This document shows, piece by piece, positions 24,856 through 34,200 of a DNA stretch of 55,616 bases. The translations under genes and the position numbers were made by a program. The notes under the pieces are model-generated. The model had not been told where the DNA came from and made no database searches. It saw only the letters and a program-made list of their open reading frames with translations. The stretch comes from Bacteroides sp. UBA939 (GTDB lineage: Bacteria > Bacteroidota > Bacteroidia > Bacteroidales > Bacteroidaceae): positions 21,872-77,487 of the forward strand of contig NZ_DBDF01000205.1 in NCBI RefSeq assembly GCF_002293435.1. Reading direction: 5' to 3'. How positions within the stretch are numbered: the first letter of the stretch is position 1; each line of letters opens with the position of its first letter.

Positions 24856-25992
24856 TTAATGGTTTACAAGATTATATTTATCTTTCAACCGAATCCTTAT
24901 CCGTACATTATTACCTTCTTCATCTATACTCTCAGCCTGCTTCCGTATCTTCGGATCATCGGAAGCCAACCAGGCATCAAGTAATTTATAAGTCGGATAA
25001 CCACATTCTAAATACTCACGACCATCCATCACATAATAGTTAGAAGGAAAAACAATAGGAAGCCCCCATAAATCATCTACAATTCCTTCCGAATTAAATA
25101 GCTTACCGGATGCTTTATCATAAAAACAATAATTCCATTGACCATTCATTACATAGGGACGCCATATACACAAATAATAATGGACTGTCTCGAATATAGT
25201 ATATATTATCATAGATTGATGATATTCTTCCTTTTCCACCTTAACCTTGACAGGGGTCAATCGCTTATCCCATTTACCCCATACAGCAAAAGCTTCCTCA
25301 CCTTTTTCTGAAACCCGATAAATAGTATCACTATATTGATTCCAAACCAACATGGTATCACCGAAAACTCCCACATGATCAGATGGGAAGCTCAGACAAT
25401 AGTCCCCAGGAGCAAAATGTATACTTTCGTCTTGCTTGGAAGATAACAAATTTCCTATTGTGTCCGTTATTGCATACGTATAAGGTAGTAATTCACCACT
25501 AGCTGCTACAGTATAATAAAAGTAGAATTTATCTTTCATATAGTAGAATTTCCATGCCCAGTCTTTAGGAAGTTGAAGAGAATGTTTAGTAAGAAAAGTA
25601 CCTTCATAAGAAAAAGATAACAGCTCAGAGGTGGGCATAAGATAGACATATATAATCCGGTCTGTTTCATTTACAGCCATAGTATAATACTTGTTGTACT
25701 CACCAGGACCTTGCCCTATAGATCCTATTCTATTCATGAAATGCCCTGCCTCATCGTATTTCAATATTCCCTGTTCCGTTCCAGCCAAGAAAAAAGATGA
25801 AGCATGTACAATTCCAGCCCCTTTATAATCAATAGAATCAGGCTGAATAATCGTCATTTCATCTGCTATATCCGACATCTTCACGTCCTTGTTAATGAAA
25901 TCATTATAATTCCAAACCGGAATAGAACTTTCCGGCTTACTATGGCAGGAATATAAGAAAAACAGCAGAGATATAAGAAACAAGTTTTTCAT
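24856..25992 (-). CDS. 6-bladed beta-propeller lipoprotein (type B, copy 2)
   Basis: The lipoprotein of about 378 residues starts MKNLFLISLLFFLYSCHSK (ATG 25992). It shares nearly all type-B marks with copy 1 at 21326: GSIGQGPGEYNKYYTMAV, LSFSYEGTFLTKHSLQLPKD, SLRKQAESIDEEGN-like ending and an extended C-terminus. It sits between two type-A genes in the order A-B-A along transcription, with about 40-50-nt gaps. Confidence 0.86.
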   Translation of the reverse strand: MKNLFLISLLFFLYSCHSKPESSIPVWNYNDFINKDVKMSDIADEMTIIQPDSIDYKGAGIVHASSFFLAGTEQGILKYDEAGHFMNRIGSIGQGPGEYNKYYTMAVNETDRIIYVYLMPTSELLSFSYEGTFLTKHSLQLPKDWAWKFYYMKDKFYFYYTVAASGELLPYTYAITDTIGNLLSSKQDESIHFAPGDYCLSFPSDHVGVFGDTMLVWNQYSDTIYRVSEKGEEAFAVWGKWDKRLTPVKVKVEKEEYHQSMIIYTIFETVHYYLCIWRPYVMNGQWNYCFYDKASGKLFNSEGIVDDLWGLPIVFPSNYYVMDGREYLECGYPTYKLLDAWLASDDPKIRKQAESIDEEGNNVRIRIRLKDKYNLVNH

Positions 25993-26030
25993 ACCTAACA
26001 AATTATATTCTTATTAAAGAGTTTAATAGT

Positions 26031-27170
26031 TTACAGGCTTATATCATCTTTCAGCCGAATCAAAACTAACACCGGATTACCTTCCAAATCATCCGAATCA
26101 ATTCCCCATGGGATAGCATTAGGAATATCCGCCACTTTATAACTTTTCGTTTGAGCCAATAGATAGTCGTGCTCCCCTATTCGAAGATAATCAAATCCAT
26201 TAAAACGTAACGACATATCCGCCCTCTTATCATAAATCATATCATCATTCAGTCTATAAGTAATTCCAGCCTTTTTGTCATAAAGAAGATAAAAGGTTCT
26301 AGCTCCACGAACCATATAGTTCCAAGTTAAAAGCAGAAATGCTTTCGTTTCTATGATTCTTGAACACCTCATGCGATCATCCGGAAGATCATTAAAACTA
26401 TCAGTTTCCAAAAATCGGTATTTCCCTTTTTTCCACAAATATGCAGCTTCTTCACGAGAAGGCCTCACATGAAAAACTGTATCATTATAGAGATTCCAAT
26501 AAAGCATTGTACTATCATCCGAATGAGTATAATAAGTGACATAAAGTACCCCCTCATCACCTTTCTTCTGTTTATCAAGACTTCCGGTCTTATATTTAGC
26601 CAGACTTCCATCTTTCCTGATAGCTACCCAATATAGAGGTTTATTATTCACAGTATAATGACATTGAGATGCATAAAAAAATATCAAGTCATTCTGAACA
26701 CGCATAGAGCATGGAAAGAATCCTTTTATATCCCCCGGAAACTGCGCATGAACACGGTTTAGAAAATCGCCCGCAAAAGAATAACTCAATAATATATCCG
26801 GCCTCATAAATACATAAACTACCTCATTGACTTCATCTACCGCCATGTCATAATTATAACTGTGATACTCTTCCGAACCTTCCCCTATACTTCCTATCTG
26901 TCTTAAAAAACGTCCCAACGAATCATACATTAATATTCCATATTTCGAACTCCCGAAGATGTAACGTTCAGTACAAAACACATCTCCCAATCCTGCGAGT
27001 ACCATAGAATTATCCAATTGAATATACTTAACCGTATCAATGATGTCGGAAAGCTCCACATTCTTTGAAGAATAGTCCGTAGGACTTAATATAGGCAAGG
27101 TGTTATTCTTATCTGTTGCAGTAGAACAAGATAAGAGTAATATGAAAAAAAAACAAAGTAGTTGTTTCAT
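26031..27170 (-). CDS. 6-bladed beta-propeller lipoprotein (type A, copy 3)
   Basis: The lipoprotein of about 379 residues starts MKQLLCFFFILLLSCSTATD (ATG 27170). It has the type-A marks TLPILSPTDYSSKNVELSDI, GSIGEGSEEYHSYNYDMAVD, PDILLSYSFAGDFLNRVHAQ and EGNPVLVLIRLKDDISL. The first-blade motif reads GEGSEE where the other type-A copies have GEGPEE. It is the first propeller after GG-peptide 1 and the regulator, and is the duplication partner of 19407-20540. Confidence 0.87.
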   Translation of the reverse strand: MKQLLCFFFILLLSCSTATDKNNTLPILSPTDYSSKNVELSDIIDTVKYIQLDNSMVLAGLGDVFCTERYIFGSSKYGILMYDSLGRFLRQIGSIGEGSEEYHSYNYDMAVDEVNEVVYVFMRPDILLSYSFAGDFLNRVHAQFPGDIKGFFPCSMRVQNDLIFFYASQCHYTVNNKPLYWVAIRKDGSLAKYKTGSLDKQKKGDEGVLYVTYYTHSDDSTMLYWNLYNDTVFHVRPSREEAAYLWKKGKYRFLETDSFNDLPDDRMRCSRIIETKAFLLLTWNYMVRGARTFYLLYDKKAGITYRLNDDMIYDKRADMSLRFNGFDYLRIGEHDYLLAQTKSYKVADIPNAIPWGIDSDDLEGNPVLVLIRLKDDISL

Positions 27171-27190
27171 AATATAAACTTTCAAGTTAA

Positions 27191-27271
27191 AAAGAAGGAA
27201 CTCTTAATATTACAAGATATATAGTCTCCTAAATTCCAAACACCCAGTAAACACTATAGAGCACCTTATTT
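27191..27271 (-). terminator. Partly decayed hairpin after GG-peptide gene 1
   Basis: The position and left arm are the same as at 20561-20639: GAGTTCCTTCTTT on the minus strand at 27203-27191. The right arm AAATAAGGTGCTC (27271-27259) now matches at only about 10 of 13 positions. The T-run after the hairpin is kept, so read-through here may be higher than at the other peptide genes. Confidence 0.45.
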
Positions 27272-27281
27272 TATTCAAAAC

Positions 27282-27512
27282 TTATGCACAAGCTACAGAA
27301 GCTATTCCACTGGCACCTTCTTTTATTCGTTGTCTGTAAATAAGACCAGCAGCATTAACTCCATCAGATGCACATACTACCCCTGTACTCTGGAAATTGT
27401 TATCATAAGTTGTCGTACAAGTGTACAATTTTTCACCCGGATAACAATGACTGGAAGGAGCCGCTCCTCCACATACCTGTTTCATTTCCGAAACGTTTAA
27501 AATCTTCTTCAT
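27282..27512 (-). CDS. GG-leader exported peptide 1 (four Cys)
   Basis: The 76-residue precursor has leader MKKILNVSEMKQVCGG. The usual Arg two residues before the GG pair end is replaced by Cys. The mature 60 residues have Cys at 7, 16, 31 and 59 with CYPGEKLYTCTTTYDNNFQS. It differs from peptide 2 mainly in the first six residues and in the second half (ASDGVNAAGLIYRQRIKEG). An upstream in-frame ATG at 27560 is not preferred, for the same reason as in peptide 2. It lies directly downstream of the membrane-tethered regulator. Confidence 0.85.
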   Translation of the reverse strand: MKKILNVSEMKQVCGGAAPSSHCYPGEKLYTCTTTYDNNFQSTGVVCASDGVNAAGLIYRQRIKEGASGIASVACA

Positions 27513-27648
27513 AATTATGAGAGTTTTAAAATTAATAATAAAAACTTCCGCCTTATCCATCCCAACAGACAGCTACCCCGTTACGATTCATGCTATACGG
27601 TATCAGCATCAAAGTCGGAATGCAGCTAACATCCAACTTGGAATGTGG

Positions 27649-27679
27649 CAAAGTTAAGCAGGACGCCACACTTTAACAA
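27649..27679 (-). promoter_or_regulatory. Promoter of GG-peptide gene 1
   Basis: On the minus strand TTG (27679-27677), 20 nt and TAACTTTG (27656-27649) fit the Bacteroides promoter. The leader of about 130 nt contains a short ATGCTATAC/GTATCAGCAT stem and is almost identical to that of peptide 2. Confidence 0.65.
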
Positions 27680-27792
27680 GAAAATGAACTGGACAAAAAA
27701 CAAGTTAGTTACAACGCTATAAATCAAACAATTACATCCTAAAACAAGATAAAATCAAGAGCTTCAACCGGACAACATATTATCTTTCTTCT

Positions 27793-29235
27793 CTACAATT
27801 TCCGTATAAAAGCATTAAAAGAATCACCGGTAGACAGCGAGAACTTAACTTTCATACGTTGCTTGGACTTTGTAATTGCACCTTCAGTTACATTAGTAAT
27901 TGTAGCAACCATGCTATTCGTAAGTCCGGCACGGATAAGATAACAGATTCTCCGCTCCTGCATACCAAGTTCATAATCGCTCAGCTTCTCCGACATATCA
28001 CCATAGAAAGTATCGATTACCGCAAATAGTTCCGACCATTCTTCATCCGAATCCACCAGTCCATATACCGGCTGGTCGCGCATCCGGCACAATCGGTTCA
28101 ATGCAAGCATACGCTCAACAGGCAATAGTGAATGAATTTCCTGATACCCTTTCAATTCTTTCAGATAAGATGCATTCTGCCTCTGCAAATAGGAGTTCAA
28201 TTCATCCTTATCCTTTTGCCGGACGGACAACTTTTCTATCCGACAAGACAACTCTCGGTTTTCCTGTAACAATTGTTGCCGCTTCTCTTCCGAATCCAGC
28301 TTTCCTTCATTCAATTGCCTTTCATTCTCATTCAGGCGGGCAAGCAAATTTCCAATGCGTCGCTGAACATTCCGTTTATACAAGTAGAAAGTCACAAAAC
28401 CAATTGCCACTAAAAGCACAACTCCGTAACCAGCAGACAGCCGCCACACCGTGAGGCTCAACAACTCATTTTTTATCCGCTGATTCTCATTTTTCAGGAC
28501 TTCATTATTATATTTATCCTTTATATCACGGTCAAAAGCCTGCTGATTATCATTCATCTTACACCATTCGGCATAAAGTTCCTGATATTCGGAAGCAAAC
28601 TGTCTGTAGTCTTTCACTTTCAACTCTCCATCCTGCAATGCGCTCAACGCGTGTTCTCTCCCTCTAAGGAAATCGTCTTTTATCAGATACATTCCCACCA
28701 TGGAGGAGCGCCGCATCGGGAGTTCGTCTGTTGCCGAATTTCTGCGATATTGAAGCATTTGCTGTTTAGCCTCTTCCCAGTTATCCACATCACGGCAGAT
28801 AATGGACAATTCGGTAGAAATATCCATAAAAAGATTAGGGTCGAAGTCTGCCACTGCCCCTTGTGCCCGGAGGTAGTAATGCAAGGCACTGTCGGGACGG
28901 GAAGATAGAAGATGAGCACGCCCCATGTTTCGCAAGGCATTGGCATAGGATGCCATCAAAAGCTTCTCTCCAAATATGTCGGCGGCTTGCGAAAAGCATT
29001 GCAATGCGTCGTCATAATTGTGCGCGTTGAGGTATCGGCGGCCATAATAATAATATGTGAAGGCTTTCAGGGATGGAGCTTGCACTGTGTCGGCAGCTGT
29101 TAAAGTAATAGCGCTGCGAACAGGGACGCTTTCTTTATGATTCCGGCAGGATGATGCAAGCAGTGTTATCCCCGAAAGAAACAACAAACCAAACAATATT
29201 TTCCGTAACAATAGTAGTTTAAACATAGTATACAT
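27793..29235 (-). CDS. Membrane-tethered TPR / coiled-coil / HTH transcription regulator
   Basis: This 480-residue protein has an N-terminal hydrophobic signal with a possible lipobox (LLASSC, Cys30), TPR-like helices at about 55-230 (AHNYDDALQCFSQAADIF, SSRPDSALHYYLRAQGAV), a transmembrane helix at 266-286 and a coiled coil at about 290-365. A C-terminal LuxR-like helix-turn-helix follows at about 423-470 (LIRAGLTNSMVATITNVTEG, AITKSKQRMKVKF). This matches Bacteroidetes one-piece regulators that sense outside the cytoplasm and bind DNA inside. It heads the GG-peptide locus and a fragment of it was duplicated with the peptide promoter, so the peptide genes are the obvious targets. Start at 29235 or the ATG three codons later. 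Confidence 0.82.
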   Translation of the reverse strand: MYTMFKLLLLRKILFGLLFLSGITLLASSCRNHKESVPVRSAITLTAADTVQAPSLKAFTYYYYGRRYLNAHNYDDALQCFSQAADIFGEKLLMASYANALRNMGRAHLLSSRPDSALHYYLRAQGAVADFDPNLFMDISTELSIICRDVDNWEEAKQQMLQYRRNSATDELPMRRSSMVGMYLIKDDFLRGREHALSALQDGELKVKDYRQFASEYQELYAEWCKMNDNQQAFDRDIKDKYNNEVLKNENQRIKNELLSLTVWRLSAGYGVVLLVAIGFVTFYLYKRNVQRRIGNLLARLNENERQLNEGKLDSEEKRQQLLQENRELSCRIEKLSVRQKDKDELNSYLQRQNASYLKELKGYQEIHSLLPVERMLALNRLCRMRDQPVYGLVDSDEEWSELFAVIDTFYGDMSEKLSDYELGMQERRICYLIRAGLTNSMVATITNVTEGAITKSKQRMKVKFSLSTGDSFNAFIRKL

Positions 29236-29368
29236 AGTTTATCATTGATATATAGCGCCTAAATATACTGATTATTACAAATCATCCCTACTTTATATAC
29301 GAAATTTTACTGATATAAACTCTATTTATATATCCGATTACTACCAATACGAAAGTTGATTGAAGCGA

Positions 29369-30652
29369 TTAATCTTTCAGACAGCTTATCGGTACTACAT
29401 AAACACCGTCTTCCCGGCGGTAAGCGTATTGTCCCCTCCCGGTAAGAACCATCAGGAATGAAGGAGACTTCATTCTTGCCGTGTCTATTTTGTCAGCCAG
29501 CCTCTTGAGGGTATGGGCACCAGCCTCTATCAAACTATCACCGCCCAGTTTTATCTCTATCAGCCCAAAATTACCATTTCGCAAATGTACCACAGCGTCG
29601 CACTCCAGTCCGTTCTTATCACGATAATGATACACTTGCCCGTCAAGTGCATCGGCATATACACGAAGGTCACGTACAGCCATTGTTTCAAAAAGTAAGC
29701 CGAAAGTATTCAAATCACCAACTAAATCTTCGGGGCCAAGCCCAAGGGCAGCAGTAGCAATGGAAGGGTCTACAAAATAACGAGTATCTGAAGTGCGTAT
29801 CGCAGTCTTTGACCGGAGGTTAGGACTCCACGCCGGCATATCTTCAATGACGAAGATTTTCTGAAGAGCCATGATATACGAAGCAATGGTATTTTCACTC
29901 ATACTTCCCGTTCTGTTCTTTTCCAAGTCATCGTATATCGTACTGACAGGCACTTGCCCGCCTTGATGCCGGGAGTAAGAGCGCAATAACCTCCGGGCGA
30001 ATTCTGAATTCCGGTTTACATTATCCACTCTGGATATATCACTATTAGCAACTGCGTCCACGTAGTTTGCAGCTTGTCGCAAAGCAGCCTTGGGAGGTAA
30101 ACTGAGAGAACCCGGCCAACCACCCCGGCATATCAGAAAAGCCAGTTCATTCAATGAGACGTCACGTGAAACGGCTGCCGTCATGTTCCCTTGAAACAAA
30201 GCATTTAGGCTGACACTACCATTTGATTCTCCGGACTCCCACAAACTCATCGGTCTCATAGTCAGCCAGGCGAACCTGCCAGTTCCGGAATGGGTTAATT
30301 CTGTCAGATCCGGCGGAACAGCCGAACCCGTAAAAATAAGCTGTCCGGGTAAACGTCTGCGACTTACTTCAAAGCGCGCGGCATCCCATAATTTTGGAGC
30401 CAGTTGCCATTCGTCAATCAGTCTTGGCGTTTCTCCCTGAAAAAGGATTTCTGGGTCTGATTCCGCCAATAGCAAATTGGCTGTACGCGCCTTTGGTGCA
30501 TCCATATACAACACACTTCTTGCTTGTTGTTCAGCCGTAGTTGTTTTCCCGCACCATTTCGGACCTTGAATCAATACTACTCCCGATGCTTCAAGCTGTT
30601 CTTGTAGCATCCTGTCCGCTATTCTTGGTTTATAACCTACCAATGTTTCCAT
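29369..30652 (-). CDS. AAA ATPase with DUF4143 domain
   Basis: The 427-residue protein has an AAA_14 ATPase domain with Walker A GPKWCGKTT, an arginine-finger-like FTGSAVPP segment and a DUF4143 C-terminal domain (DTRYFVDPSIATAALG, GLLFETMAVRDLRVYA, nuclease-like DKNGLECDAVV and GLIEIKLGG, the D-ExK pattern of PD-(D/E)XK folds). These proteins are common and variably present in Bacteroidetes; they are probably linked to mobile or defence functions, but the role is not known. It is flanked upstream by a periodic repeat region. The 133-nt gap to the regulator shows no clear promoter. Confidence 0.85.
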   Translation of the reverse strand: METLVGYKPRIADRMLQEQLEASGVVLIQGPKWCGKTTTAEQQARSVLYMDAPKARTANLLLAESDPEILFQGETPRLIDEWQLAPKLWDAARFEVSRRRLPGQLIFTGSAVPPDLTELTHSGTGRFAWLTMRPMSLWESGESNGSVSLNALFQGNMTAAVSRDVSLNELAFLICRGGWPGSLSLPPKAALRQAANYVDAVANSDISRVDNVNRNSEFARRLLRSYSRHQGGQVPVSTIYDDLEKNRTGSMSENTIASYIMALQKIFVIEDMPAWSPNLRSKTAIRTSDTRYFVDPSIATAALGLGPEDLVGDLNTFGLLFETMAVRDLRVYADALDGQVYHYRDKNGLECDAVVHLRNGNFGLIEIKLGGDSLIEAGAHTLKRLADKIDTARMKSPSFLMVLTGRGQYAYRREDGVYVVPISCLKD

Positions 30653-30737
30653 CTTTTTCTTTTATCTTTAACCTTACCGGATATTTCAAAAACAAAGATA
30701 ATATATTTTCCGTGGACTGTAATGTTTTCTGTGGTTT

Positions 30738-31033
30738 TATTCACCAAGTTGGCCGTTTTTTATTCACCAAGTTGGCGATTTTGTATTCACCAAGTTGGCT
30801 GAAAACTTTTGGAGAATTCGGAAACGCCAGACCCGATATGGAAGACTATTCGTTCCAATATAGAATACGTTTTGTTCCAACCTATAGAAACACTTCGTTC
30901 CAACGTATAGAAACACTTCGTTCCAATGCATTGAAACACTTTGTTCCAACGTATAGAAACACTTCGTTCCAATGTGATAAACTTTTAGTTTCAACCCGTT
31001 GAAACACTTTGTTTCATACTGCGGAACAAAATG
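30738..31033. repeat. 23-bp-periodic repeat array in two sequence classes
   Basis: TATTCACCAAGTTGGC occurs at 30738, 30761 and 30784, exactly 23 bp apart. A second class built on GTTCCAAC...GAAACACTT then starts at 30852, 30874, 30897, 30920, 30943, 30966, 30988 and 31011, again 22-23 bp apart. Each unit is partly palindromic (CCAAGTTGG; GTTTCAACCCGTTGAAAC). Open frames through the array on both strands give repetitive peptides and are not taken as genes. Confidence 0.75.
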
Positions 31034-31093
31034 TTCATCACTGTGGAACTAACCGCACAACCTATGTGGTGTGGATGATGTAGCCGGATGATG

Positions 31094-31148
31094 TACCTGT
31101 TGCAGATGTGTGGCAGATAAAGTATCTGCCACACATCTGCAACAGGTA
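31094..31148. repeat. Perfect 26-bp inverted repeat with 3-nt loop
   Basis: The left arm at 31094-31119 begins TACCTGTTGCAGATG and the right arm at 31123-31148 ends CATCTGCAACAGGTA; all 26 positions match, with loop AAG. No T-run follows. Further GGCAGAT words occur to 31215. It lies 130 nt past the end of the RND permease gene. Confidence 0.85.
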
Positions 31149-31278
31149 TCTGCAACGCTTTAACTCTCTTATTGTCAGATGGATACGAGCAAAAAGGTGG
31201 CAGATGGCAGATAAAACCACAAAAAAAACTCTGGGAGGTGTTGCGGAAGCGGACAACCACATCCGCAGTCAGGCAGGT

Positions 31279-34200
31279 TTACGTTTTAAGTTTCTTCCTC
31301 TTCAGGCAGAATACCGGCAGGAAAAAGAAGATACCGATGACGGACATAACCAATCCGCCAATGGTGCCCGATGCCAACGGGAACCAGAAAGCCTCCTTTT
31401 CCGTACCCACCATAAAAGGAATAAAGCCCAGAATGGTAGAGACAACCGTGAGGAAAATAGGAACTACCTTTGCATTCCATGCCTTTGTGTAGGCGCGAAG
31501 CGCGGAAAGCCGGGGGAATCGGCGGCGGATACTGTTGTACTCGTTTAAAATATAGATGCTGGCATTCACCGTGATGCCGCACAGGAGTACGAACGATGCA
31601 AAGCCCCCCTGGTCGAAGTTGAGGCGGAACCAATAGAAAGTAAGGAACACCCCTATATACGATACGGGAATAATGAAGATAATAGCCAAAGGCTGTTTCA
31701 GTGAGTTGAACAAAATACTCGTTATGAAGAAGATAATGCCAATCACTACCAATAACAACAAATACTGTTTATTATCCTTCTTTCCCCACATCCACGACTG
31801 GCTGTCCGACTCCGCCGTGTAGCCCATAGGCAAAAGTTTATTAAACTCTTCCAAATCCCGTTTCTGTAGCTTGTTACCCTGTTCATACGAACCAATGTAT
31901 TCGTATTGCAGACACAAGCGGTACTGCTGATTCTCCTTGGCTATCTGCTGCGGCATCTGCCCTTTCTCCACTGCAGCCAATTCGGAGAGCTTATAATACT
32001 TTTCACCGTTCGTTCCGTAAGGGAAAAACTGCATGCCCCACACATCGTAATCCCGCGACTGGCGCGAAGAGAGTCTGATACGTTCCGTTCCGTTTTCCGT
32101 TACGACAGTACCGACTTCCATGTTCTTACCAAATATGGGCTGGATAGTGGCAAACATATATTGCGCATTAATATTCTCTTGCGCCATGCGTTCTTTGTTC
32201 AGATTGAAATAAAACTCCTGGTAATCATCTTTCCACCAGGAAAATTCCGACTGTATGAACACTTCCTTGATACGCCGGTGCGAAAGCAATACTTCTTTCA
32301 GTTTCTCCGCCCAGGCATAGAGTTCATCATAATTGTAGCCGTACATCCTGATACGGTAACCACCGGCGCTTTCGCGTACATCATTGCTGAAGCCCTGATC
32401 CTGCAAACCGTACACGCTCCAGCTACCGCCGCCCAATTCATTGACTTTACCTATCAGATGGGACTTCAACGTGTACGGGAAACCACTATGTTGATGCTCT
32501 TTCTTGAAGTATATCTGAATACTTCCCCTGCGTGCATTGTAGACGGAAGCATGGAACTGCTTGATTTCCTTGAAACCACTGAGATAGGTTTCCACGCGTT
32601 TTATCAGCGTATTCATCTGCTCCAACGTGCTTCCATTCGGTAAGTTGGCATAGGCAGATAGCACCACTTCTTCGTTGCGGCTGAAATAACTGCCTTCGTA
32701 TACATTCCGGACAAAAAGGCGCAAACTGCCTCCCAGTGCTTTGTCCACCACAGGTTTCACTTTCTCTTTATAGGTTGGAGAACCGAGCGTCTTGTTGTAC
32801 CACTCCACCCATTTGCCCTCGCCCTCCAGTTTTTCGGGAATGAGGAATACCGGAAGTCCAAAGCCGAGCAGCAACACAATACATACCGCCAGCCGCCAAC
32901 GGAGAAGGAAACGGATGAGTAATTGGTAGAAATGAGTCAGGTGTACCGTAATACGGCGGATGCGTATATGAGCGCGTACCCATCGCTTCACACTTTGCAG
33001 CCATTCGGGGGCAACAATCATTCGCCTGCTTTTACGCCGAAGAGCTTTCCCCGGAGATTTCTTCACCAGCTTAATCTTATCTATCATTGCCGGAACAAAG
33101 AAAAGGGCTACAAACAGCGATACGGCAAGGTTGATAATCACTACCGCGGCAAAATCCTGCAGGTTCAAACGGATTTTTTCGTCTAAGAAGAAGATGATAA
33201 CCAAAGCCCCCATAGTGGTCAGCGTAGCCGCCAGTACGGATATAAAGGCTTTCAGGTTTCTACGGTGCAGAATATGGTCGGTCATTACAATCGTGCTGTC
33301 TATCACCAGATTCAACGACACGGTTATCCCCGCCAGCGAATACAACTGCATTTCCAGCCCAAAGAGATAATAGAAGATTACCGCTACGGCAATGTTCACG
33401 CTCAAGCTGGTAACTATCAGGAAAAGATATCTCAGGTTCAGGGTAATAATCCATACAAATACCAGCAAGATAAGAACCGTCAGCCCTGTACGGAAATAAA
33501 TTTTGTTCAGCTCCTCACGAATATATTCCGTAGCATCGTAACTGGTATGCACCTCATAGCCGGACGGCAACACCACGCGTATTGCCTCCATCTCTTTCAT
33601 CACTTCAGTGCTCAGTTGCAACTGGTTGGCTGTTTCTTCCGCCGTAACCGACATATAAATGGAGTTCAGTCCGTTGATGCGGTAATAGCTTTGCGGTTCC
33701 TCTTCCGCATGAGCCACCGTCACCAATTCGTCCAAACGGATAATTCTGCCGCCGGGGACAGTCAAGGTAATCACAGACGGGTCAAAAGTGCCGCTCACTC
33801 CCTCCGGAGCCAATACAAGGCGTATCCACTGTTTCCCATTCGGCGCATCCATATCGTGCGTACCCAGAAACTCTTTATTATAATGCAGCCGGATTGCCTG
33901 CCGGATGTCGGAGACGCTTATACCTAACGTACGCAACTGCTCGTTGTTATACTCCAACCGCCACTCCATCGGGGTAGCGCCGCTCAGCTCTACTTTATAG
34001 ATTCCCGACAACTGTGCCAGCCGGGGTTTGATGTGTTCTTCCGCATACTGTTGTATCAATATCGGAGTGGAAGGTGCATTCAGCGTAAAAGAAAGGAAGG
34101 GGCGGGAAGTATTTTCGTCAGGCACCTGCATCTGGATATACGGATAGCTGACGCCCGAAGGAAGTTGCGACCAGGTTTGCCTGATAATGGTGGAAGCCTC

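Noticed and set aside
30541..31002. Open frames on both strands through the 23-bp repeats (about 60-153 residues)
   Set aside because: The products are only translations of the tandem repeat, exist on both strands and lack a conserved domain.
30738..31033. CRISPR array
   Set aside because: The repeats are directly adjacent with a 23-bp period and leave no unique spacers; no cas genes are nearby.
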